Assembly: GCA_019116485.1 (NCBI GenBank)
Contig: DXBO01000016.1
Coordinates: forward strand, 1-62,707
Length of the DNA stretch: 62,707 nt
DNA from: Candidatus Gemmiger excrementavium
Lineage (GTDB): Bacteria; Bacillota; Clostridia; Oscillospirales; Ruminococcaceae
Reading direction: 5' to 3'
Shown: positions 42,068 through 49,650 of the stretch, piece after piece
Layout of the letters: each line of letters opens with the position of its first letter
How positions within the stretch are numbered: the stretch's first letter is position 1
The notes under the pieces: model-generated
The model's database searches: none
What the model saw: only the letters and a program-made list of their open reading frames with translations
What the model was told of the DNA's origin: nothing
Translations under genes and position numbers: made by a program

Positions 42068-42101
42068 ACAGGACGCAAACTGTCTGTGCATGAGTTTTTT
42101 T
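42061..42101 (+). terminator. Riboswitch expression-platform terminator
   Basis: CTCATGCACAG pairs perfectly with CTGTGCATGAG, followed by seven T residues. Its left arm overlaps the riboswitch P1 strand. Confidence 0.88.
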
Positions 42102-42127
42102 ATACCTGTTATGAAAGGAGCCGCGCC

Positions 42128-44773
42128 ATGAGACCGGACTATACCCAATCTGCGGAGGAACTGCTGCAAGGTCTGCAAACCACCGCCGACGGCCTGACCG
42201 AAACGGAGGCTGCCCGCCGGGTGCAGCAGTACGGCCCCAACAAGCTGAAAGACGCCCCCAAACCCACCTTTTTGCAGCGATTCCTGGGTCAGCTTCGGGA
42301 CCCCATGCTGCTGATCCTGCTGGCGGCAGCCGCAGTATCGGCCTTGACCAAGTACCTTTCCGGCGAAAGTTTTGCCGAGGTATGTATCATCCTGCTGGTG
42401 GTACTGCTCAACGCGCTGCTGGGCGTGGTGCAGGAAAGCAAGGCGGAAGCCGCCATTGAGGCGTTGCAGACCATGACCGCCGCTACCTGCAAGGTGCTGC
42501 GGGACGGGCAGCAGCGGGTGGTGCACAGTACCGAATTGGTGCCCGGCGATGTGGTGCTGCTGGAAGCGGGGGACAGTGTGCCCGCCGATGGCCGTTTGCT
42601 GGAAAGTGCCAGCCTCCAGATCGAGGAGGCAGCCCTGACCGGTGAAAGCGTGCCGGTCAAAAAAATTGCGGAAGCCCTGGGCCTGGGGGCCGGGCAGACC
42701 GCCGTGCCTTTGGGTGACCGCAAGAACATGTGTTATATGGGGTCCACGGTGGTGTATGGCCGTGGGCGTGCCGTAATCACCCACACCGGTATGGATACCG
42801 AGATGGGCCGCATCGCCGGGGCACTGGCCGATGCGGTGGACGATGCCACCCCTTTGCAGAAGCGGCTCACCGAACTGGGGCATACCCTGTCCAAACTGGT
42901 GCTGGGCATCTGTGTGTTCATCTTTGTATTTGACCTGGTAGCTGCGGGGGCTTTCACACTGGACGCGGTGCTGTCCACCTTTATGGTGGCGGTGTCCCTG
43001 GCAGTGGCAGCCATCCCGGAAGGTCTGGCTACGGTGGTCACTGTGGTTCTGTCCATCGGTGTTACCAACATGAGCCGCCGCAATGCGGTGATCCGCCGCC
43101 TGACCGCCGTGGAGACCCTGGGCTGTACCCAGGTGATCTGCAGTGACAAGACCGGCACTTTGACCCAGAACAAAATGACGGTGGTGGAACACACCGGTGA
43201 TACCGCCGCCCTGGCTGCCGCCATGGCCCTGTGCAGCGACGCGGTTCTGGGGGCGGACGGTCAGGCCCAGGGGGAGCCCACCGAAGCTGCCTTGGTGAAT
43301 TTTGCCGCGGCGGAAAACCTGCCCAAGGATCGGTTGGCTGCCAAACAGCCACGGGTGGACGAGGCGCCCTTTGATTCGGGCCGCAAAATGATGTCTACCG
43401 TCCACAAGGTGGGGGATGCTTTTGTGCAGTATACCAAGGGCGCCCCGGATGAAATTCTCCAGCGGTGCACTTCGGTGCTGGAACAAGGCCGGAAAGTGCC
43501 GCTGACCGAGGAAAAACGGGCGGACATTCTGTCCAGGAACAAACAGATGGCCGACCAGGCCCTGCGGGTGTTGGCCGCTGCCCGGCGGGACTGGCCCCGA
43601 CGCCCTGAGCGCAACGACCCGGCTTTTCTGGAACAGGACCTGTGCTTTCTGGGGCTGGCCGGCATGATCGACCCGGTCCGGCCTGAGGTGGGCCCGGCCA
43701 TTGACCGCTGCCGGTCAGCAGGCATTCGTCCGGTCATGATTACCGGCGACCACAAGGACACCGCCGTGGCCATTGCCAAAAGCCTGCACATCCTGGAGGA
43801 TGCCTCTCAGGCCGTCACCGGTGCCGAACTGGACGCCATTCCCGACGACCAGCTGGGCGAGGCGGTGCGCCGTTACAGCGTTTACGCCCGGGTACAGCCG
43901 GAACACAAGGTGCGTATCGTTAATGCCTGGCGGCACAACGGCGCGGTCACGGCAATGACCGGCGACGGCGTGAACGACGCCCCCTCCCTCAAGGCTGCCG
44001 ACATCGGGGTGGGCATGGGGGTTACCGGCACCGACGTGACCAAAAACGTAGCCGATATGGTGCTGGCCGACGACAACTTTGCCACCATTGTGGGTGCTGT
44101 GGAGGAAGGCCGCCGTATCTACGACAACATCCGCAAATCCATCCAGTTCCTGCTGGCCTCCAACATGAGCGAGGTACTGGGGGTCTTCGGGGCCACGCTG
44201 CTGGGGTTCACACTGCTCAACCCGGTGCATCTGCTCTTCATCAACCTCATCACCGACTGTTTCCCGGCGTTGGCCCTGGGCCTGGAACCGGGGGAGCCGG
44301 ATACCATGTCCCGCCCGCCCCGAAACCCCAAGGACGGAATCTTTGCGGGTGGCCTGGGGGTGGATATCCTTTACCAGGGGGTACTCATCACGGGCATTAC
44401 CATTGCCTCCTACCTGCTGGGCCATTACTTTGAAGCCGGTGTGTGGGAGATTCCCTCCGGCACAAGCCCCGAGGGGATGACCATGGCCTTTTTGACCATG
44501 AGCATGTGCGAGGTATTCCACAGCTTCAACATGCGCAGCCAGCGCAAGAGTGTTTTTTCGCTGCACACCCACAACAAGGTGCTGTGGGGGGCCATGCTGG
44601 GCAGTCTGGTGCTGACGGCGCTGGTGCTGGAAGTGCCGTTTCTGGCCTCGGCTTTCGGCTTTACGCCGGTGGGGCCCTTTGAATATCTGCTGGCCGTGGC
44701 GCTGGCGGTGCTGGTCATCCCCGTGGTGGAGGGGGTCAAGTGGCTGCAGCGCCGTGCCGCCCGCAAAGTCTGA
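42128..44773 (+). CDS. P-type cation-transporting ATPase (PMR1/SERCA-like), probable Mn2+/Ca2+ exporter
   Basis: An 881-residue P2-type ATPase. ATG 42128 follows AAAGGAG. The actuator motif TGES is at 171-174, the phosphorylated Asp340 lies in CSDKTGTLTQNKM, KGAPD marks the nucleotide domain, and TGDGVNDAPSLKAADIG (about 611) is the hinge. The N-terminal cation-ATPase domain (YTQSAEELLQGLQT) and C-terminal six-helix domain (LITDCFPALALGLEPGEPDTM) are complete. Control by a yybP-ykoY riboswitch argues for Mn2+ export, as for other riboswitch-linked P-type ATPases; calcium is an alternative. Confidence 0.92.
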   Translation: MRPDYTQSAEELLQGLQTTADGLTETEAARRVQQYGPNKLKDAPKPTFLQRFLGQLRDPMLLILLAAAAVSALTKYLSGESFAEVCIILLVVLLNALLGVVQESKAEAAIEALQTMTAATCKVLRDGQQRVVHSTELVPGDVVLLEAGDSVPADGRLLESASLQIEEAALTGESVPVKKIAEALGLGAGQTAVPLGDRKNMCYMGSTVVYGRGRAVITHTGMDTEMGRIAGALADAVDDATPLQKRLTELGHTLSKLVLGICVFIFVFDLVAAGAFTLDAVLSTFMVAVSLAVAAIPEGLATVVTVVLSIGVTNMSRRNAVIRRLTAVETLGCTQVICSDKTGTLTQNKMTVVEHTGDTAALAAAMALCSDAVLGADGQAQGEPTEAALVNFAAAENLPKDRLAAKQPRVDEAPFDSGRKMMSTVHKVGDAFVQYTKGAPDEILQRCTSVLEQGRKVPLTEEKRADILSRNKQMADQALRVLAAARRDWPRRPERNDPAFLEQDLCFLGLAGMIDPVRPEVGPAIDRCRSAGIRPVMITGDHKDTAVAIAKSLHILEDASQAVTGAELDAIPDDQLGEAVRRYSVYARVQPEHKVRIVNAWRHNGAVTAMTGDGVNDAPSLKAADIGVGMGVTGTDVTKNVADMVLADDNFATIVGAVEEGRRIYDNIRKSIQFLLASNMSEVLGVFGATLLGFTLLNPVHLLFINLITDCFPALALGLEPGEPDTMSRPPRNPKDGIFAGGLGVDILYQGVLITGITIASYLLGHYFEAGVWEIPSGTSPEGMTMAFLTMSMCEVFHSFNMRSQRKSVFSLHTHNKVLWGAMLGSLVLTALVLEVPFLASAFGFTPVGPFEYLLAVALAVLVIPVVEGVKWLQRRAARKV

Positions 44774-44785
44774 CCTATCCATCCC

Positions 44786-44824
44786 AAAAGCCCCCGGCAT
44801 CCGTTCAGGAGGATGCCGGGGGCG
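44786..44824. terminator. Bidirectional terminator between the P-type ATPase and flavin reductase genes
   Basis: A perfect 13-bp stem GCCCCCGGCATCC/GGATGCCGGGGGC with AAAA on the left, giving a T-run on the minus strand. Confidence 0.88.
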
Positions 44825-44846
44825 ATCTTTGTATGATGTATTGTGC

Positions 44847-45413
44847 TTATCGCTTTTTGCGGCGCACGCTGTAGCCGAAAGTGCCCAGCCGCCGCCCCAG
44901 GGCCAGGTAGTCGCCGTGGGAATAGACGATGAGCTTGGCCCGGTTCAGGCAGAGCTTGCCGTCCTCGTTGAGCAGCCGCTCGTCCACATCCACCGCCACA
45001 CATTCGGCCAGGAACAGATCGTGACTGCCCAGAGAAATCACCTGGGTGACTTTGCATTCCAGATTCAGGGGGCTTTCTTCCACCAGTACGGTGCCGACTT
45101 TGGAGGCAGGGGCTGCAGTCAGGTGCATGGCGGCAAACTTGTCCACATCCCGGCCACTCTTGACGCCGCACCAGTCCACCGCCCGCACCAGGGATTCTGT
45201 GGGCAGGTTGATGACGAATTCGCCGCTCTCCCGGATCAGATGATGGCTGTACCGTTCCGGGCGGACGCTGATGGAAACCATGGGCGGCTGGGTGCAGATG
45301 GTGCCGCACCAGCCCACGGTGATCAGATTGGGGGCTTCGGGGCTGCCGCAGCTGACCAGCACCGGCGGTTCCGGGTTGAGCAGGGTGGAACCCTTCCATA
45401 CCTGGCGGCTCAT
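44847..45413 (-). CDS. Flavin reductase family protein
   Basis: A 188-residue flavoprotein of the flavin-reductase-like (FMN-binding split barrel) family. Marks are GSTLLNPEPPVLVSCGS, NLITVGWCGTICTQPPMVSISV, FVINLPTE and GSHDLFLAECVAVDVDE. In anaerobes such proteins act as flavoredoxin-like electron carriers or reductases. Its start overlaps the stop of the upstream glycosyltransferase (ATGA), so the two are coupled although the functions look unrelated. Electron partners are unknown. Confidence 0.88.
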   Translation of the reverse strand: MSRQVWKGSTLLNPEPPVLVSCGSPEAPNLITVGWCGTICTQPPMVSISVRPERYSHHLIRESGEFVINLPTESLVRAVDWCGVKSGRDVDKFAAMHLTAAPASKVGTVLVEESPLNLECKVTQVISLGSHDLFLAECVAVDVDERLLNEDGKLCLNRAKLIVYSHGDYLALGRRLGTFGYSVRRKKR

Positions 45414-46396
45414 GCGTCCTCCTCCTCACTGCAGGGGAAATTGGGGGTGGTCTCGCTGATGATGTAGCGGGGGCGGTGTTTGGTCTCCATGTATATTTTA
45501 CCGATGTACTCCCCGATGATGCCCAGGCAGATCAGCTGCACACCCGACACAAAGCAGATGATGCTGGTGGTGCTGGCCCAACCGGAGATGGTCATGCCGA
45601 GGAACGCCTCAATGACCGCCCACAGCACGCCGAGGAAACTGATGAAGGCCACGACCACGCCGAACCCGGTGATGAACCGGATGGGTTTGATGGACAAACT
45701 GGTGATGCCGTCAAAGGCCAGGGACAGCATCTTGGACAGGGGATAGTGGCTCTCCCCGGCGATGCGCTCGTGGCGCTCGTAGGTCACGCAGGTGGATTTG
45801 AAGCCCACCAGCGGCACCATGCCGCGCAAAAACAGGTTGACTTCCTTGAAGCGGGCAAACTGCCGCAGTACCCGGGCGCTCATGAGCCGGTAGTCGGCGT
45901 GGTTGAATACTACCTCGGCGCCCATGGCGTTGAGCAGCTTGTAGAAGCTCTCCGCCGTGAATCGCTTGAAGAAGGTGTCTGTCTCCCGCTTGCTGCGCAC
46001 ACCGTACACCACGTCGCAGCCGTCCCGGTAGGCGTCCACCATGCCGTCCATGGCGTTGATGTCATCCTGCCCGTCGCAGTCAATGGAGATGGTGATATCG
46101 CAGCGGTCTTTGGCTTCCATCAGCCCTGCCAGTACGGCGTTCTGGTGGCCGCGGTTGCGGCTCTGGCTGATGCCGGCATAGTGGGGGTCGGCGTCGGCCA
46201 GGTCGCAGATGATCTGCCAGGTGCGGTCCTTGGAGCCATCATTGACGAAGAGCACCCGGCTGTCCGGGCTGATCTTGCCCGCCGCCGCCAGATCGGTAAT
46301 TTTTTTCAGGAACTGCGGTGCCGTGATGGGCAGCACTTCCTGCTCGTTGTAGCAGGGAATGACGATATACAAAATTGGTAGGGTACGGTTTTCCAT
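45410..46396 (-). CDS. GtrB/ArnC-like glycosyltransferase family 2
   Basis: A 328-residue membrane-bound GT2 that should form a polyprenyl-phosphate sugar. The nucleotide-sugar site begins YIVIPCYNEQEVLP, VNDGSKDRTW follows, the DXD-type motif is ISIDCDGQDD, and the acceptor region includes GESHYPLSKMLSLAFDGI. Two C-terminal helices (about 235-258 and 270-292) and the EYIGKIYMETKHRPRY tail are typical of GtrB-type bactoprenol glucosyltransferases. It could supply donor to the DUF6311 protein at 39885. A sigma-A promoter precedes it. Confidence 0.9.
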   Translation of the reverse strand: MENRTLPILYIVIPCYNEQEVLPITAPQFLKKITDLAAAGKISPDSRVLFVNDGSKDRTWQIICDLADADPHYAGISQSRNRGHQNAVLAGLMEAKDRCDITISIDCDGQDDINAMDGMVDAYRDGCDVVYGVRSKRETDTFFKRFTAESFYKLLNAMGAEVVFNHADYRLMSARVLRQFARFKEVNLFLRGMVPLVGFKSTCVTYERHERIAGESHYPLSKMLSLAFDGITSLSIKPIRFITGFGVVVAFISFLGVLWAVIEAFLGMTISGWASTTSIICFVSGVQLICLGIIGEYIGKIYMETKHRPRYIISETTPNFPCSEEEDA

Positions 46397-46446
46397 CAGA
46401 ATACCTCGTTACTTAAGCGGAACTGCCGTCCGGCATTTTATGTGTT

Positions 46447-46475
46447 ATTATAGCACACCGCAGGGGGTGTTGCAA
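46447..46475 (-). promoter_or_regulatory. Promoter of the gtrB-like gene
   Basis: Minus strand: TTGCAA at 46470-46475 and TATAAT at 46447-46452, 17-bp spacer. It lies directly behind the Crp-like gene. Confidence 0.8.
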
Positions 46476-46479
46476 CGCA

Positions 46480-47169
46480 TCAGACCATAGTGCGCAGCCG
46501 GTCGGGGGCTGGCAGCTTGAAACTGCGCCGGTACAGTTCCACCAGGCCCTCTGCCTGCATGCGGCCCAGTTCCCGGCACAACGCGCTTCGGTCACAGTTC
46601 AGGTAGGAGGCCAGCTCCCCCCGGGTCAGGGCGGTAGTGAAACTGTCCGCCCCGGCGGCGTCCCGCTGTTCCAGCAGCCACAGGCAGATGCGCCCCCGCA
46701 ACGTCTTGCAGCACAGCAATTCCAGGCGGCGGTCCAGGGCAAAGTACTTTTCGCTCACCGTTTCCAGCCAGTTGTGCAGCAGTTGCAGGTGGGCAGGGTG
46801 CAGGGCGGCGCAGGGGCGCAGCAACGCTTCACAGGGCAGGTACAGGGCCAGGCAGGGGGCGGCAGCGATCACATTGACAGGGCTTTTGCTGCGGCTGCCC
46901 GCCAGCACGTCGGCAAACACACCGCCGGGGCCCATGCGGGCCATCACCACGGCGGTGCCGTCCGGCATGGGCTTGGCGGCGGTGATCTCGCCCTCCAGCA
47001 CTATGCCTACTTCCCGCATCTCATACCCGGCCATCAGCAGAAGCTCGCCCCGGTCATAGCGGCGTACCCGGGGGGCAAAGCAGGCGGTCAGCGTCTGCAG
47101 GTCCTCATCCCGCATGCCACGGAACAGGCTGGTACGGCGCAGTACATCATAGTAGGGGGTGTAATCCAT
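46480..47169 (-). CDS. Crp/Fnr family transcriptional regulator
   Basis: A 229-residue regulator with an N-terminal cyclic-nucleotide-binding-like beta-barrel (about 20-130, LLLMAGYEMREVGIVLEGEI and GPGGVFADVLAGS). The dimer helix is at about 125-150. The C-terminal winged helix contains TRGELASYLNCDRSALCRELGRMQAEGLV. The cAMP-contact Arg-Ser pair and Fnr cysteine cluster are not evident, so the signal is unknown. ATG 47169 follows GAGGT. It is divergent from an ABC importer, and palindromes in the shared region suggest it controls both itself and the transporter. Confidence 0.9.
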   Translation of the reverse strand: MDYTPYYDVLRRTSLFRGMRDEDLQTLTACFAPRVRRYDRGELLLMAGYEMREVGIVLEGEITAAKPMPDGTAVVMARMGPGGVFADVLAGSRSKSPVNVIAAAPCLALYLPCEALLRPCAALHPAHLQLLHNWLETVSEKYFALDRRLELLCCKTLRGRICLWLLEQRDAAGADSFTTALTRGELASYLNCDRSALCRELGRMQAEGLVELYRRSFKLPAPDRLRTMV

Positions 47170-47182
47170 GGCAGACCTCACT

Positions 47183-47198
47183 TGTTGCCAATGCAACA
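47183..47198. promoter_or_regulatory. Perfect palindromic operator, site 1, for the divergent Crp-like regulator
   Basis: TGTTGC-CAAT-GCAACA. Its centre lies 41.5 bases before the predicted start of the ABC transcript, the classic class II activator position. Confidence 0.6.
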
Positions 47199-47225
47199 GA
47201 CAAATTTCTTACAGTATAGTATAGT
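47197..47225 (+). promoter_or_regulatory. Promoter of the ABC importer operon
   Basis: TATAGT at 47220-47225 with a poor -35 (CAGACA, 47197-47202), 17-bp spacer, consistent with need for an activator. An overlapping TATAGT starts at 47215. Confidence 0.55.
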
Positions 47226-47241
47226 GGTGCCGCAAATGCAA
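47213..47241 (-). promoter_or_regulatory. Promoter of the Crp-like gene
   Basis: Minus strand: TTGCAT at 47236-47241 and TATACT at 47213-47218, 17-bp spacer. The -35 lies inside palindrome site 2. Confidence 0.65.
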
Positions 47242-47243
47242 CA
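47228..47243. promoter_or_regulatory. Imperfect palindromic operator, site 2
   Basis: TGCCGC-AAAT-GCAACA, four of six matches in the left half. It covers the -35 of the Crp-like gene and the +1 of the ABC operon. Confidence 0.5.
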
Positions 47244-47259
47244 AGGGGGAATGGTATTT

Positions 47260-48294
47260 ATGAAACTCAAACGTATTTTGTCCGCCGTGGCGGCTGCTGC
47301 GCTGTGCGTCTCGCTGGCTGCCTGCGGTTCGTCCGCGTCTTCTTCGTCCGCCGCCACTTCTGAGGCAGCGGCCCCTACCGCGGCGCCCGAGGCCACCGCC
47401 AGCCCTGAGACCGCGGCCCAGGGCCTGCGGGTGGCAGGGCTCAAGGGCCCCACCACCATGGGCCTGGTCAACCTGATGGACAGCGAGGCAGGTGCCGACT
47501 ACACCTTTACCATGTACGGTGCGGCTGATGAGATCGTGCCGCTGCTGGTCAAGGGGGAACTGGATGCCGCGGCCATTCCGGCCAACCTGGCGGCTACCCT
47601 GTACCAGAAGACCGAGGGCGCCGTGGAAGTTGCCTGCGTGAACACCCTGGGCGTGCTGTACATTGTGGAAAACGGCGAGACTGTCCAGTCGGTGGCCGAC
47701 CTGCAAGGCCAGACCATCGTGACCACCGGCAAGGGCACCACACCGGAGTATGTGCTGCGCTATGTACTCAGCGAGAACGGCCTGGACCCCGATACCGACG
47801 TGACCATTGAATATTGCAGCGAAGCCACCGAGGCCCTGAGCCAGGTGCAGGCCGGTGCAGCCACCATCGCCATGCTGCCCCAGCCCTTCGTGACCAGTGC
47901 GCTGTCCCAGGTGGAGGGGCTTCGTGTAGCGCTGGACATGAACGAAGAGTGGCAGAAGGTGGCCGGTTCCCAGCTGGTGACCGGCGTGCTGGTGGTGCGC
48001 AAGGACGCTGTGGAGGCTGACCCCGAAGGCTTTGCCGCCTTTATGGATGGCTATGCAGCCAGCGTGGAAGCCGCCAACAGCGACCTGGAAGGCACTGCCG
48101 CCCTGTGCGAGAGCTACGGCATCGTGGCCAAGGCTGCCCTGGCGCAGAAAGCCCTGCCCCAGTGCAACATTGTATTTGAGACTGGTGCCGAGATGAAGAC
48201 TGACCTGGTCAACTACTTTGATGTGCTGTTTGCCGCCGACCCTGCCAGCGTGGGCGGCGCGCTGCCCGGCGACGACTTCTACTATGGCGCGTAA
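47260..48294 (+). CDS. ABC transporter substrate-binding lipoprotein (NMT1/ThiY-like)
   Basis: A 344-residue lipoprotein. The signal MKLKRILSAVAAAALCVSLAAC has lipobox LAAC, then a Ser/Ala/Pro/Thr linker to about 50. The mature domain resembles SsuA/TauA/ThiY-type binders: GLKGPTTMGLVNLMD, GELDAAAIPANLAATLY, VADLQGQTIVTTGKGTTPEYVLRY and QVQAGAATIAMLPQPFV. I use ATG 47260; ATG 47251 abuts the AAGGGGGA site too closely. It leads a three-gene importer under the Crp-like regulator. Ligands of this class include aromatic sulfonates and thiamine precursors; the actual one is unknown. Confidence 0.9.
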   Translation: MKLKRILSAVAAAALCVSLAACGSSASSSSAATSEAAAPTAAPEATASPETAAQGLRVAGLKGPTTMGLVNLMDSEAGADYTFTMYGAADEIVPLLVKGELDAAAIPANLAATLYQKTEGAVEVACVNTLGVLYIVENGETVQSVADLQGQTIVTTGKGTTPEYVLRYVLSENGLDPDTDVTIEYCSEATEALSQVQAGAATIAMLPQPFVTSALSQVEGLRVALDMNEEWQKVAGSQLVTGVLVVRKDAVEADPEGFAAFMDGYAASVEAANSDLEGTAALCESYGIVAKAALAQKALPQCNIVFETGAEMKTDLVNYFDVLFAADPASVGGALPGDDFYYGA

Positions 48295-49045
48295 AACCGC
48301 CGAAAGGATCGCGGTCATCGCGGTCTGGCTGGCAATCTGGCAGCTGGCGGCTTCGGCTCTGGGGCACGGCGGGCTGTTTCTGGCCACACCGGTACAGACG
48401 CTGTCTGCCCTGGGGGCCTTGTTGCCCACGGCGGCATTTTGGCAGCGCATCGCTTTCAGCGCTTTGCGTATCCTGGCGGGCTTTTTGCTGGCCGTGGCGG
48501 GCGGGCTGCTGCTGGGGGCGGCGGGGTCTCGCTGGCGGGGTGTGCGGCTGTTTGTGGAACCCCTCATGCAGCTGATCCGCGCCATGCCGGTGGCCAGCTT
48601 TGTCATTCTGGCCCTGCTGTGGGTCCGGGGAGACAACCTCTCGGTGGTGGTCAGCTTTACCCATGTGCTGCCTGTGGTCTACGCGGGGGTGTTGGCGGGT
48701 ATTGCCGACACCGACCCCCAGCTGCTGGAAATGGCCCGGGTTTACCGCCTGCCGCTGACGGCGCGGCTGCGCTATATCTGGCTGCCGGGGATGTTTCCCT
48801 CTTTCTGTGAGAGCTGCATCGCCGCCATGGGCATGTGCTGGAAAAGCGGCGTCTCGGCGGAGGTCATCGGTCTGCCGGACCATTCGGTGGGGGATGCCCT
48901 CTACCGGGCCAAAATCACTCTGTCCACGCCGGACGTGTTCGCCTGGACGCTGGTCATCGTGGTGTTGTCGGCACTGCTGTCCGCCCTGGCGGCCCGGCTG
49001 CTGCGGGCGGCAAAAACGCGGCTCTGTGGGGAGGTGCGGTCATGA
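48284..49045 (+). CDS. ABC transporter permease (SsuC/TauC-like)
   Basis: A 253-residue permease with six membrane helices. The N-terminus ERIAVIAVWLAIWQLAA, FSALRILAGFLLAVAGGLLLG, and the loop PLMQLIRAMPVASFVILALLWVRGDNLSVVV belong to the SsuC/TauC/ThiX permease type. The EAA-like motif is DPQLLEMARVYRLPLTARLRYIWLP. ATG 48284 overlaps the end of the binding-protein gene by eleven bases. It pairs with the small ATPase downstream. Confidence 0.9.
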   Translation: MARKTAERIAVIAVWLAIWQLAASALGHGGLFLATPVQTLSALGALLPTAAFWQRIAFSALRILAGFLLAVAGGLLLGAAGSRWRGVRLFVEPLMQLIRAMPVASFVILALLWVRGDNLSVVVSFTHVLPVVYAGVLAGIADTDPQLLEMARVYRLPLTARLRYIWLPGMFPSFCESCIAAMGMCWKSGVSAEVIGLPDHSVGDALYRAKITLSTPDVFAWTLVIVVLSALLSALAARLLRAAKTRLCGEVRS

Positions 49046-49605
49046 GCATCGTCATCCAAGACCTGACGAAGAAATTTGGTGCCCGGACTGTGCTGAACCA
49101 TTTCAGCTGGACAGTGGAGCGTCCCATGGTACTTATGGGCCCTTCAGGCTGTGGAAAGACCACGCTGCTGCGCATTTTGCTGGGGTTGGAACGGGCGGAC
49201 GGCGGTGCGGTGACCGGCGTGGAAACACCCGCCGCTGTCTTTCAGGAGGATCGCCTCTGCCCCCAGCTGACCGCTGCAGCCAATCTGGTACTCACCGGCC
49301 ACGGCCTGACCCGGGAGGAAGCGGAAACCGAATTGCGGGCGTTGGGCTTTGGCGAAGCGGACCTGGCGCTGCCCTGCGCCAGATTGTCCGGCGGGCAGAA
49401 ACGCCGGACCGCGCTGCTGCGGGCCCTGTTGTGCAAGGACGCCCGCACCCTGCTGCTGGATGAACCCTTCACCGGCATGGACGCCGAACTGGTAGCCCAG
49501 GCAGCCGCTGCGGTGGTGCGCCTTACCGGGGCGCGGCCCGCCATTCTGGTCACCCATGATACGGCAGCAGCCGCCTTGTTGGGCTGGCCGGTGCGCCAAC
49601 TGTAA
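49042..49605 (+). CDS. ABC transporter ATP-binding protein, short
   Basis: A 187-residue ATPase, shorter than the usual 220-260. All motifs are present: Walker A GPSGCGKTT, Q-loop VFQEDRLCPQLTA, signature LSGGQKRRTALLRAL, Walker B TLLLDEPFTGMD, and the switch LVTHD. The missing part is the C-terminal extension after the H-loop, which is dispensable in many SsuB/TauB-like proteins. The start ATG 49042 overlaps the permease stop (ATGA). It completes the Crp-controlled importer. Confidence 0.92.
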   Translation: MSIVIQDLTKKFGARTVLNHFSWTVERPMVLMGPSGCGKTTLLRILLGLERADGGAVTGVETPAAVFQEDRLCPQLTAAANLVLTGHGLTREEAETELRALGFGEADLALPCARLSGGQKRRTALLRALLCKDARTLLLDEPFTGMDAELVAQAAAAVVRLTGARPAILVTHDTAAAALLGWPVRQL

Positions 49606-49612
49606 AAAATAG

Positions 49613-49647
49613 CGGAGACGGCCCCCCGGGGGGCTGTCTCCGTTTTT
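49613..49647. terminator. Bidirectional terminator between the ABC operon and hemW
   Basis: CGGAGACGGCCCCCC pairs with GGGGGGCTGTCTCCG (one G-U), followed by five T residues, with an A-rich stretch on the left for the opposite strand. Confidence 0.9.
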
Positions 49648-49650
49648 GCG

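Noticed and set aside
42086-42127. N-terminal extension of the P-type ATPase from ATG 42086
   Set aside because: It would start inside the riboswitch terminator; ATG 42128 has an ideal ribosome site and matches the family N-terminus.
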